A program made the translations under genes and the position numbers. The notes under the pieces are model-generated. The model was not told the DNA's origin, made no database searches, and worked only from the letters and a program-made list of their open reading frames with translations. From contig DIVM01000366.1 of assembly GCA_002435835.1 (NCBI GenBank), forward strand, positions 1 to 15,554: a stretch of 15,554 bases of DNA, written 5' to 3'. This document shows, in pieces, positions 6,929 to 14,606 of this stretch. This stretch comes from Firmicutes bacterium UBA6132 (lineage in GTDB: Bacteria; Bacillota_A; Clostridia; Tissierellales; Sedimentibacteraceae). Every line of letters begins with the position of its first letter. Position 1 is the first letter of the stretch.

Positions 6929-8934
6929 TTAGTCAGATGATATTAACGGTATTAAATGGATTTTTCTTCTTAATAGCAACTGTTTTTTTTATCTATCTTC
7001 CCGGCTATTTTTTAATCAAAAAATTTATCAAAAATATAAATTGTTTTGAATCCATCTCTCTTTCTTTTATAAGTGGAATATTTATCATTATCTTTAACTC
7101 TATTGTTTTTGGATATTTGAATCTTAGCTTTTTAAACCCAATTATTTTATTTATTTTGTCAATAGGTGTGATAAAAAAATACAAACTAGAACCATTTCTG
7201 GAATTTAAAAATCTCGTTAAAGACAAGTGGCTGCTTCTCATAGTTATTCTTGGCATAATCCTGCAAGGGTTAATCAACTTTCCAAGCGGTTTCCTTTATA
7301 AAGAGGGATTGTTATTTTGGAGCTCTCAAGGTCATGACGGTCTTTGGCATGTAGCTTTGATGGAAGAGATTAAAAGAGTGTTTCCTCCGCAAAACCCTCT
7401 TTTTCATGATCATCCTTTACAAAATTACCATTTCGCCAGCGATTTATTTATGGGTGAATTTTACAGAATTTTTAATTTTTTTAATCCTTTAGATTTATAT
7501 TTTCGATACTATCCTATTTTATTTTCATTTATGATAGGAATCTCAGCATTTTCTTTCGCTTTAAGAAAATGGAACAGGAAAGCGGCCTATTGGAGCGCAT
7601 TTTTTGTTTATATGGCAGGAGGTTTCGGATTTATCTATTTATTAATGAAAGGACAGTTTCCCCTGGGCGGAGAAACTCTTTTTTGGGCATCTCAGAGCAA
7701 CACAATTTTAGGAAATCCTCCTCACACGCTGGGAATAATTATTCTTTCGAATATTTTGATTTTATTAGGACTTTTAGAAAGATCTGTTAAAAATACACAT
7801 TTAATTTTTATTGGAATTTTCGGTTTAGCTTTGGCTGTTTTTAAGGTTTCTTCCGGAGCAGTATTGGTAGCAGGATTATTAGGAATGGGAATGTATGAAT
7901 TTATTTTTAAGCGGAATTTGATTTACTTAATTTTAGGAATTTTTCTGGGATTAACTAATTTTATATTTTTAAAACTAATTAGCCCGACTGCTGAATCATT
8001 TTTAATCTTATTACCTTTATGGTTTCCAAGAACAATGATGGTAGCAAGGCTTGAGAATGTAGATTGGGAACTTAGAAGACAACACTATATATGGGTTGGA
8101 GGAATTAAAGGATTTCTAAGACAATTAAGCTTGGAAGCACAAGCAATAATAATTTTCATTTTAGGGAATACCGGCAGCAGAATTATTGGTCTTATTGGAA
8201 TTTTCAAACAAATAAAAAACATAAAATTATCAGATACCTTCATGTTTTCTGGAATGATTGCTTCACTAGGTGTTATTTTTCTTTTTGTTCAAAAAGGAAT
8301 AACTTTTAATTTAATTCAATTTATGCAGATATATTTTCATTTTCTAGCTTTTTATGCAGGTTTTTCTGTATATCTAATCTTAAAGTTTTTCAAATCTAAA
8401 AAAATCAAGATTATGATAGCTATAATTATTATCGCTTTAACCATACCAACATCTGTTGGTAACTTATTTGAATTTTATGGTAGCCCTCCAAACGCTATAA
8501 TCTCCAATGAAGAAATAGAAGCCTTTAATTGGCTAAAAACAAACACGCCAAAAGATTCACTAATTTTAACAAAGCCTTTTCAGGGAAACTCTCAATATCT
8601 ATATAACAGTCATCCTTATCCAATCTATGCATGGTACTCAACCCCTTATGTAACTATTTTTTCAAATAGAAATGTATATCTCAGCGGAGAAGAACAATTG
8701 GAAATTACCGGTTACAACTACCTGCAAGATAGAGAAAAAATAAATAAATTCTTCTTTGAAGATAATTTTTCATATAATAAAGGACTATTAGAAGAGCTAG
8801 GCATAGATTATATTTATCTGCACAAAGATGAACTGCAAATTCCCGATCCTTTTGAATTGGAAGAAAAGGAGAATAATATTAATCTAGTATTTGAAAATCA
8901 AGACTCTTTAATATATGAAGTTTTAAAAAGATGA
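6925..8934 (+). CDS. Unassigned large GT-C-like membrane protein (669 aa)
   Basis: I do not recognise a named family with certainty. The protein begins with membrane helices at about residues 5-31, 44-65, 69-82 and 102-118. A first large loop then contains GHDGLWHVALMEEI (136-149), FPPQNPLF (153-160) and LQNYHFASDLFMGEFY (165-180). The histidines and acids here sit where GT-C enzymes place donor-binding residues. Around ten more hydrophobic stretches run to about residue 515. The last 140 or so residues are soluble, beginning EEIEAFNWLKTNTPKDSLIL, with FSNRNVYLSGEEQ later on. That kind of tail is also common on GT39, YfhO and PTPS-related proteins. Overlaps of 4 bases (ATGA) with both neighbours bind it to the gene train. 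A membrane sugar transferase or a helper of one is the best guess; a polysaccharide polymerase is less likely, given the loop pattern. Confidence 0.65.
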   Translation: MISQMILTVLNGFFFLIATVFFIYLPGYFLIKKFIKNINCFESISLSFISGIFIIIFNSIVFGYLNLSFLNPIILFILSIGVIKKYKLEPFLEFKNLVKDKWLLLIVILGIILQGLINFPSGFLYKEGLLFWSSQGHDGLWHVALMEEIKRVFPPQNPLFHDHPLQNYHFASDLFMGEFYRIFNFFNPLDLYFRYYPILFSFMIGISAFSFALRKWNRKAAYWSAFFVYMAGGFGFIYLLMKGQFPLGGETLFWASQSNTILGNPPHTLGIIILSNILILLGLLERSVKNTHLIFIGIFGLALAVFKVSSGAVLVAGLLGMGMYEFIFKRNLIYLILGIFLGLTNFIFLKLISPTAESFLILLPLWFPRTMMVARLENVDWELRRQHYIWVGGIKGFLRQLSLEAQAIIIFILGNTGSRIIGLIGIFKQIKNIKLSDTFMFSGMIASLGVIFLFVQKGITFNLIQFMQIYFHFLAFYAGFSVYLILKFFKSKKIKIMIAIIIIALTIPTSVGNLFEFYGSPPNAIISNEEIEAFNWLKTNTPKDSLILTKPFQGNSQYLYNSHPYPIYAWYSTPYVTIFSNRNVYLSGEEQLEITGYNYLQDREKINKFFFEDNFSYNKGLLEELGIDYIYLHKDELQIPDPFELEEKENNINLVFENQDSLIYEVLKR

Positions 8935-10619
8935 ATATAAAAAAACATATAATTCTAGTTTTAATCTTAATATTTGCTTTTATAATTAGATTTAATAACC
9001 TCAGAACAACTCCAGTCGCTCTATTCGGAGACGAAACTGATATTGGCTATCAGGCATATTCAATTTTAAAAACAGGCAAGGATTATTCCGGAAATCCGTT
9101 TCCAGTATACTTTCAATCTTTTTTTGAACATCGAATGCCGCTTCAGGTTTATTTGACAGTTCCATTTACCATCTTTGGACTTAATGAATATACTGTCAGG
9201 CTTCCTTCCATGATAATGGGAATCTTAAATATTCTAACTTTATATCTATTGTTAAAAATTTGCCTAAAGAAAAAATTGGAGAATAAGATTATTCCTCTTG
9301 TGTCGGCATTAGTTTTGGCAACTTCTCCTTGGCACATTCATTATTCACGATTAGCTTTTGATGTAAATCTAATGTTATTTTTGATATTGCTAGGTTTTAT
9401 ATTTTTGTTCAAATCTCAAAAAAATCTTAATCTACTGCCTTTTGCAATTTTTTCCTTTGGACTTTCTTTTTATGCCTATAGCACCTCGATTATATTTTTA
9501 ATATTGCTTCTGCCAATTTACTTCCTTATTTATAGGGATAAATATCTCCCAAGTCTTAAAAATAATAAAAAGAGATTTATTCCAAGTATTTTTATTGCGG
9601 TCATAATCTCATTACCATTATTTTTTAGTATATTTTCTGGTGAAGCTTCAACACGTTTTTCAGGAATAAATATCACAAAAGACCAATTAATTATTGATAA
9701 AATCATAGGATACAGAAGTCAAGATGAAGACTTTGGAAGATTATTTCATAACAAATTACTCGAATATCCAAGAGCCTTTTTTACAAACTATTTACAAGCT
9801 TTATCTCCATATTTCCTTTATATTAAGGGCGATCCAATCGTCAGGCACTCTGTCCCTGATTTTGGCTTACTGCTGTTTGGAACTTTTCCTTTGTTATTGC
9901 TTGGTTTAATATTTTCAGGAAAACCATCAAAACTATATATATTTTTTCTTACTTGGCTTTTGATCGCACCCATATCCTCATCATTAACAATTAATGGAGG
10001 CAATCAGGCTACCAGACTATACCTCATGCTCCCAGCATTAATGTTCTTTATTGCTAAAGGGGTAGTAGTATTAAAACAGTTATTAACTGGGAGGCTTTTT
10101 TATATTTCATTTTTGCTAATTTTCTTTATTCTTACCTTAGAACTTTCTTGTTGGTTTCACCAATATTATCGCCATTATAATATCCAATCATGGGAAAATT
10201 ATGGATATGGGCACAAAGAGATTTCAAAATTTATTAAAGATAATTATGAAAAATATGACAGAATTATTATCAACAATGACCGCACACCATGGTTAAGTGA
10301 TTATTTATTCTGGACTGAAACTGATCCAAGATGGTTTCAGGAAAACTTTGATGGAATAGAATACAAAGATGGTTTCATGGAAAATTTTAAAGGATTTAGT
10401 TTTGGGAAAGTATATTTTGGAAATTTTCTGGAACCACAAAAAGCCCTTAATCAATTGACTTCAAAAGATGCATGGATAACTTATCAAAATACAGCTGAAA
10501 TTCCAGGTGATTGGGATTGGTTAAAAGAACCTCCTGATAAAATAAAGGTACAACTACAAGTCAAACAACCAGACGGAAAAACACCATATTTATATATAAT
10601 CAGCAAATCAAATGAGTAA
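8931..10619 (+). CDS. GT39 (ArnT/PMT-like) membrane glycosyltransferase, paralogue A (562 aa)
   Basis: A GT-C glycosyltransferase of family 39. After the first helix (about 5-21) comes GDETDIGYQAYSIL (33-46), where D34-E35 are the expected catalytic acids of the first outer loop. The loop then has HRMPLQVYL (67-75), TIFGLNEYTVRLPS (80-93) before the second helix, and the inner-loop motif SPWHIHYSR (132-140). Further helices run to about residue 410, with SVPDFGLLLFG about two thirds of the way there. The soluble tail of about 150 residues contains the HKEISKFIKDNYEKYDRIII stretch, rich in tryptophan and acidic residues downstream. ATG 8931 overlaps the previous stop by 4 bases and places the helix directly after the start. 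It is the first of three tandem paralogues and would use a polyprenyl-phosphate sugar at the outer face. The acceptor (lipid, glycan or protein) is unknown. Confidence 0.87.
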   Translation: MNIKKHIILVLILIFAFIIRFNNLRTTPVALFGDETDIGYQAYSILKTGKDYSGNPFPVYFQSFFEHRMPLQVYLTVPFTIFGLNEYTVRLPSMIMGILNILTLYLLLKICLKKKLENKIIPLVSALVLATSPWHIHYSRLAFDVNLMLFLILLGFIFLFKSQKNLNLLPFAIFSFGLSFYAYSTSIIFLILLLPIYFLIYRDKYLPSLKNNKKRFIPSIFIAVIISLPLFFSIFSGEASTRFSGINITKDQLIIDKIIGYRSQDEDFGRLFHNKLLEYPRAFFTNYLQALSPYFLYIKGDPIVRHSVPDFGLLLFGTFPLLLLGLIFSGKPSKLYIFFLTWLLIAPISSSLTINGGNQATRLYLMLPALMFFIAKGVVVLKQLLTGRLFYISFLLIFFILTLELSCWFHQYYRHYNIQSWENYGYGHKEISKFIKDNYEKYDRIIINNDRTPWLSDYLFWTETDPRWFQENFDGIEYKDGFMENFKGFSFGKVYFGNFLEPQKALNQLTSKDAWITYQNTAEIPGDWDWLKEPPDKIKVQLQVKQPDGKTPYLYIISKSNE

Positions 10620-10878
10620 ATTCACTGTATTTATCAATAAACACCCGCTTTTTATAATAATTCTCTTGGCTTTTATTTTAAGAATATTTATGGTTTGGAA
10701 AATCCCACCTTCATTAAACTGGGATGAAGTTTCTATCGGTTACAACGCCTATTCAATCCTAGAAACAGGAAAGGATGAGTGGGGGGCATTTATGCCTCTA
10801 CATTTTAGAGCCTTTGGAGAATTTAAATTACCAGTTCATATCTACGCCTCAATTCCGGGAATGCGATTTTTGGTTTAA
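10612..10878 (+). CDS. N-terminal fragment (88 aa) of GT39 paralogue B
   Basis: This is the piece as it would be translated from the sequence given: first membrane helix (about 12-27), the catalytic D38-E39 loop, and a five-residue out-of-frame tail (RFLV after GM, then stop). It cannot be a functional GT-C enzyme alone. The start ATG overlaps the stop of paralogue A as ATGAGTAA, the same 8-base arrangement as at 4063-4070. Confidence 0.6.
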   Translation: MSKFTVFINKHPLFIIILLAFILRIFMVWKIPPSLNWDEVSIGYNAYSILETGKDEWGAFMPLHFRAFGEFKLPVHIYASIPGMRFLV

Positions 10879-10979
10879 ATGAATTTGGAGTCCGTATTAC
10901 CCCTGTATTCTTCGGTGTTCTTGCCGTATTTTTTACTTATCTGCTTGCAAAGGAAATTTTTTTAAGCCGTAGAATTGGT

Positions 10980-12275
10980 TTGATCTCTGCATTTTTATTA
11001 GCTGTTTCTCCTTGGCATTTACAGCTTTCGAGAGCTTCATTAGAATCTGCCACAGCTATGTCAATTCTTACAGGAGCAATGTATTTTTTTTGGAAAGGAC
11101 TTAAAAGAAATATTTATCTCATTCCTGCCGCTATTATGTTTGGATTGACAATATATACCTATAATGCCGAAAGGGCTTTTGTTCCAATATTCATTTTTAT
11201 CCTTATATTAATTTTCAGAAAAAAGTTATTCCTCAAAAAAAATACAAAAAATGGAATTATCGTAGGATTAATATTTATTTTGTTTATAGCCAGACTTTTG
11301 CCAACTATATTTACCTCTGAAGGAAGCTCAAGATTTAAACTGGTAAGCATTACGGATGATCCTGGTTTTGTACTGAGAATAAATGAAGCCAGGGGCAACA
11401 CTGATTTACCTCAACCTCTCCCAAGATTAATCCACAATAAAGCAACTCATTTTATTTACGTTTTCGGCAATAACTATCTGTCTCACTATTCACCTGACTT
11501 TTTGTTTATTAACGGAGCAGGGCACAAACAGCACCATGTTCAAGGTATTGGTGAGCTATATTTAATAGAGGCTCCATTCCTGGCTTTGGGCATATATTAT
11601 CTATTAAAGAATAAAAACAAAGAAAAAAAGTTGTTTTTTGCTTCTTGGATATTATTGTCTGCCATTCCTGTTGCCATTACCTATGACTCCATACCCCATG
11701 CACTCAGAACTTTATTGGTGTTACCTTCATATCAAATATTAGCCTCACTTGGATTTATTACCGTATTTAAAAAACACAAAACCAAAGCATTAAAGCTACT
11801 GCCATTAATCATTGCTATTTTTGTGATTCAATTTGTAATCTATATAAATAGATACTATAAAATTTATCCCAACGCTTACTCCCGTGACTGGCAATACGGC
11901 TATAGACAAGTTTACGAATACTTAAAGGAAAATGAAAATCAATACGATAGATATATTATTTCCAGAGCATATGGTGAACCGCACATCTTCGCCCTATTTT
12001 TCTTGAAAATTAATCCTAATGATTATCAAACCACGGATACTCTTGAAAGATATCAATCAAATGACTGGGTTTGGGTTACTCAATACAAAAACTTTTATTT
12101 TCCCGATCTAGGGGATGAAGGCACTAAAGTTGAAGATATGAAAAAACGATTCTCAGGCAAAGGGAAAACCTTAATTATCGGTAAACCAGGTGATTTTTCT
12201 GATAATGATAAGATTTTGAAAAATATTAATTTCTTAAACGGAGATGAAGCATTTACAATCAGTGAATTTGAATAA
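10980..12275 (+). CDS. C-terminal fragment (about 431 aa) of GT39 paralogue B
   Basis: This is the body of the broken GT39 gene. The homologous reading frame really begins before 10866, but no ATG or GTG lies between the frame's opening and 10980; the only apparent start is TTG at 10980, which is an ordinary leucine codon inside RIGLISAFLL. The fragment has SPWHLQLSR near its start, seven or more hydrophobic segments, SPDFLFINGAGHKQHHVQG in the mid-loop, and a soluble tail of about 120 residues. Without the catalytic N-terminal loop it should be inactive unless the frame is restored. Confidence 0.55.
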   Translation: MISAFLLAVSPWHLQLSRASLESATAMSILTGAMYFFWKGLKRNIYLIPAAIMFGLTIYTYNAERAFVPIFIFILILIFRKKLFLKKNTKNGIIVGLIFILFIARLLPTIFTSEGSSRFKLVSITDDPGFVLRINEARGNTDLPQPLPRLIHNKATHFIYVFGNNYLSHYSPDFLFINGAGHKQHHVQGIGELYLIEAPFLALGIYYLLKNKNKEKKLFFASWILLSAIPVAITYDSIPHALRTLLVLPSYQILASLGFITVFKKHKTKALKLLPLIIAIFVIQFVIYINRYYKIYPNAYSRDWQYGYRQVYEYLKENENQYDRYIISRAYGEPHIFALFFLKINPNDYQTTDTLERYQSNDWVWVTQYKNFYFPDLGDEGTKVEDMKKRFSGKGKTLIIGKPGDFSDNDKILKNINFLNGDEAFTISEFE

Positions 12276-13794
12276 GAATTCTAAAACTTTGATTTCTGAT
12301 TTTAAGTTAGATAAATTAAAAATTTCATTTATATTGTTATCTGCTTTGGCGGTTTTTATTAGATTATTTAAACTTGATGAAATTCCTGCAGGCTTTAGCT
12401 GGGACGAAGCCTCAATTGCCTACAATGCCTTTTCAATTTTAAAAACAGGTCATGACGAGTGGGGATTTTCATTTCCCTTGCACTTCAGGGCATTTGGCGA
12501 ATGGAAATTGCCGGTCTATATTTATTCGGTAATACCTTTTATTTCCATCACAAATAATTTTCATCTTGCCGCAAGATTGCCATCAATACTATCAGGATTA
12601 CTTTCACCTTTTGTTTTGGGATTGATCTGGTATAAATTTTCTAAAAATAAAACAGCCGGAATAATTGCCAGTTTACTTTTACTTTTTTCTTTTTGGAGTT
12701 TTTCCTTATCACGATCTGCTTTTGAGGCAAATTTCAGTATTTTAGTTTTATTGGTATCCGTATTACTTTTTTTACACAAGAAATATTTCATTTCTGCTTT
12801 AGGATTTACCTCTCTTTTATACACATATAATTCCTATAGAATACTATTGCCCTTAATAATCATTGGATATATAGCAATTTACCGAAATAACATAAACTGG
12901 AAAAAAGCAGTTATTTTTTTAGCAACAGTTTTATTGTTTTCCCTACCTCTTCTTAGATTTATATGGATGAATTCAACTGCTTTAATAAGACTTGATCAAG
13001 TGTTACCACAAGAAAATAGATTAATCTTTGTAATAAAAAATTATCTTACTTATTTCTCACTCGATTTTTTGTTGTTAAAAGGGGATAGCAATCTAAGGCA
13101 TTTTTCTTCGTCTGCCGGACAATTTTCAATTCTTACTGTCATCCTTGCATTAATAGGAATTTATCGGGCAATAATTGATAAGAAAAAAGAGTATTTGTTT
13201 CTACTTTTCCTTTTGCTGATTTCTCCGATACCAGCAGCTATAACAAAAGATCCAGAACACTCGCTTAGGTCAATTTTAATGCTTCCGGTATTCTTAAGCT
13301 TTGCTGTTATCGGAGGAAGTTTCTTATATTCTAAATCCAAAAAGTTTTTATTTATCTTAACTGCGTTTTGCGCCATTCAATATATATATTTCTATTCTAA
13401 TTACTTTTCTTCCTATGCTCAAAGATCTCTAAAATATTGGCAGCCGGGATATCGCCAGCTTTTTGAGGAAATTAATAGGATGGACAAAGATAAACAGGTT
13501 TATATCTCAGACGCCAAAGAACAACCATATATTTATTATCTTCTTTACAATGAGCTGATTCCAGAACTTGATAAAACAGAAATGTCAATTCCGGGAAAAT
13601 GGAGCGAATCCAGACTAAAAAGAATAGGGGAGTATTATTTTGAAGATGATCTTAGAATGAGTCAGCTTATCAGTTATAGAAATTCGGGAATATTTGTGGC
13701 AGATGTAAGCCAAAAAGAATATATTCCTCAAGACGTAAAATATAAAACTATCAAGGTATTAGGCGAAGACCAGTTTTACATCGTGGAATACTAA
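12244..13794 (+). CDS. GT39 membrane glycosyltransferase, paralogue C (516 aa)
   Basis: Third tandem GT39 enzyme. Its first loop is nearly the same as paralogue B's: FSWDEASIAYNAFSILKTG (51-69, catalytic D54-E55), then DEWG (71-74) and LHFRAFGEWKLPVYIY (79-94), AARLPS (109-114), and an inner-loop SFSLSRSAFEAN in place of the SPWHxxxSR of its relatives. The mid-loop SSSAGQFSILTV and the PEHSLRSILMLP stretch match the A and B plan. The soluble tail is shorter than in A. ATG 12244 lies 32 bases inside the upstream gene and gives about 20 more N-terminal residues than the paralogues have. GTG 12262 or TTG 12289 would reduce the overlap and fit them better. The GGAG at 12240-12243 touches the ATG, which is too close for a normal ribosome site, so the exact start is uncertain. 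Donor and acceptor are unknown. Confidence 0.85.
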   Translation: MKHLQSVNLNKNSKTLISDFKLDKLKISFILLSALAVFIRLFKLDEIPAGFSWDEASIAYNAFSILKTGHDEWGFSFPLHFRAFGEWKLPVYIYSVIPFISITNNFHLAARLPSILSGLLSPFVLGLIWYKFSKNKTAGIIASLLLLFSFWSFSLSRSAFEANFSILVLLVSVLLFLHKKYFISALGFTSLLYTYNSYRILLPLIIIGYIAIYRNNINWKKAVIFLATVLLFSLPLLRFIWMNSTALIRLDQVLPQENRLIFVIKNYLTYFSLDFLLLKGDSNLRHFSSSAGQFSILTVILALIGIYRAIIDKKKEYLFLLFLLLISPIPAAITKDPEHSLRSILMLPVFLSFAVIGGSFLYSKSKKFLFILTAFCAIQYIYFYSNYFSSYAQRSLKYWQPGYRQLFEEINRMDKDKQVYISDAKEQPYIYYLLYNELIPELDKTEMSIPGKWSESRLKRIGEYYFEDDLRMSQLISYRNSGIFVADVSQKEYIPQDVKYKTIKVLGEDQFYIVEY

Positions 13795-13803
13795 AAGTAT
13801 AAT
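13775..13803 (+). promoter_or_regulatory. Near-consensus sigma-70-type promoter, predicted to yield a leaderless message
   Basis: TTTACA (13775-13780, five of six to TTGACA) is followed after exactly 17 bases by a perfect TATAAT (13798-13803). Transcription should begin about 6-7 bases on, at 13809-13810, which is the ATG of the WaaE-like gene. The promoter overlaps the last codons of GT39 paralogue C, at one of the only two gaps in the train. It could give the last two genes their own transcription. Chance occurrence in AT-rich DNA remains possible. Confidence 0.55.
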
Positions 13804-13808
13804 TCGAT

Positions 13809-14606
13809 ATGAATATCAAACTATCAACCGTTTTAGCAACCTATAATGAAGAGAACAATATTTCTGCTTGTTTAAAGGCGGTCAATGATATCTCTGGCGA
13901 AATAATCGTTGTTGATGGTTCATCAACGGACAAAACCAGGGAAATTGCCGAAAGTTTAGGGGCTAAAGTAATAAAAACTACAAATAAACCCATATTTCAT
14001 ATCAACAAACAAATGGCAATTGATATGGCAAAAGGTGAATGGATACTACAATTGGACGCAGATGAGGTAGTATCCAAAGAACTTAAAAAAGAGATTGTTG
14101 ATATCGTGAAAAATGGCAGTAATTTTTCTGCTTTTTACCTTCCCAGAAAAAATATTTTTATGGGTAAATGGCTTCAAAAAACTGCGCAATATCCTGATCC
14201 AGTAATAAGATTTTTCAAAAAAGGAAAAGCGTATCTCCCTTGTAAGTTTGTTCATGAGCAAATGGAGGTTAAGGGCAAAGTTGGGATGACCAATGGCCAT
14301 CTGCTTCATTATCCCTATCCTTCTTTTTCTCAATACCTGCAAAAGTCCAACCGTTATACGTCTTTGTCGGCTAAGGAGATGGTTGAGAAAAAAATAAATC
14401 CATCTTTCGGAGAATTCCTAAAATCAATTTATCTGGCAAAAAAGCAATTCCTCATTTTATTCATAATGCATAAAGGTTTTAAAGACGGTTTTCCCGGATT
14501 TGTCTTTTCTTTTTATTCCGGTTTACATTTTTTCACTTCTTACATCAAATTTTGGGAATTAAAAAGAAGCAAAAGAAATCTAGAAATTCAAAAAGATTGG
14601 GAATGA
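13809..14606 (+). CDS. GT2-family glycosyltransferase (265 aa), WaaE/KdtX-like
   Basis: A soluble family 2 glycosyltransferase of the type that includes WaaE/KdtX, which adds glucose or a similar sugar to lipopolysaccharide core in Gram-negatives; here the name indicates only resemblance. Motifs: STVLATYNEENNI (6-18), VDGSSTDKTREIA (35-47), WILQLDADE (78-86) with the metal-binding DAD, PVIRFFKKGKAYLP (131-144), VHEQ (148-151) with the HE pair, then a histidine in LLHYPYPSF (165-173). A hydrophobic patch near 218-250 may touch the membrane. Length is normal. The 14-base gap before it is one of two breaks in the plus-strand train, and a near-consensus promoter ends 5 bases before the ATG. No Shine-Dalgarno is present. 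The TGA stop overlaps the next gene as ATGA. Confidence 0.88.
   Translation: MNIKLSTVLATYNEENNISACLKAVNDISGEIIVVDGSSTDKTREIAESLGAKVIKTTNKPIFHINKQMAIDMAKGEWILQLDADEVVSKELKKEIVDIVKNGSNFSAFYLPRKNIFMGKWLQKTAQYPDPVIRFFKKGKAYLPCKFVHEQMEVKGKVGMTNGHLLHYPYPSFSQYLQKSNRYTSLSAKEMVEKKINPSFGEFLKSIYLAKKQFLILFIMHKGFKDGFPGFVFSFYSGLHFFTSYIKFWELKRSKRNLEIQKDWE

Larger units (their letters stand above)
10612..12275 (+). pseudogene. GT39 membrane glycosyltransferase, paralogue B, broken by one frameshift near 10862-10866
   Basis: Two pieces of one GT39 gene lie in different frames. The first (from ATG 10612) holds the helix, the catalytic-loop motif NWDEVSIGYNAYSIL (36-50, D38-E39) and HFRAFGEFKLPVHIY (64-78), then stops at 10876-10878. 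The -1 frame is open from 10827 and takes up the homology exactly where it breaks off: IFGLNEFGVRITP from 10866, then SPWHLQLSR and a normal GT39 body to 12275. Paralogue A has the same IFGLNE at the same place. Restoring one G in ATGCG at 10861-10865 (ATG-GCG) gives IPGMAIFGLNEF and a 554-residue protein, matching the 562 and 516 residues of its neighbours. The rest is undamaged, so this is either a recent inactivation, phase-variable or strain-level change, or a sequencing/assembly error. It overlaps paralogue A by 8 bases and paralogue C by 32. Confidence 0.85.

Noticed and set aside
7005..7790. Short frames at 7005-7277 (minus) and 7569-7790 (plus)
   Set aside because: Both are shadows of the 669-residue membrane protein, which continues through them with hydrophobic periodicity.
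6925..8934. O-antigen polymerase (Wzy) or ligase (WaaL)
   Set aside because: The loop pattern and the large C-terminal soluble domain fit GT-C proteins better than the polymerase/ligase plan, which has its large loop in the second half and no such tail.
10980..10982. TTG as a genuine start of an independent 431-residue protein
   Set aside because: The same frame already encodes conserved GT39 sequence from 10866 onward, and TTG is the leucine of RIGLISAF; the apparent start is a by-product of the frameshift.
11159..14342. Minus-strand frames at 11159-11401, 12561-12824, 13161-13376 and 14046-14342
   Set aside because: Antisense to GT39 and GT2 genes with intact family motifs; their basic, low-complexity sequences are typical of reverse reading of membrane-protein codons.
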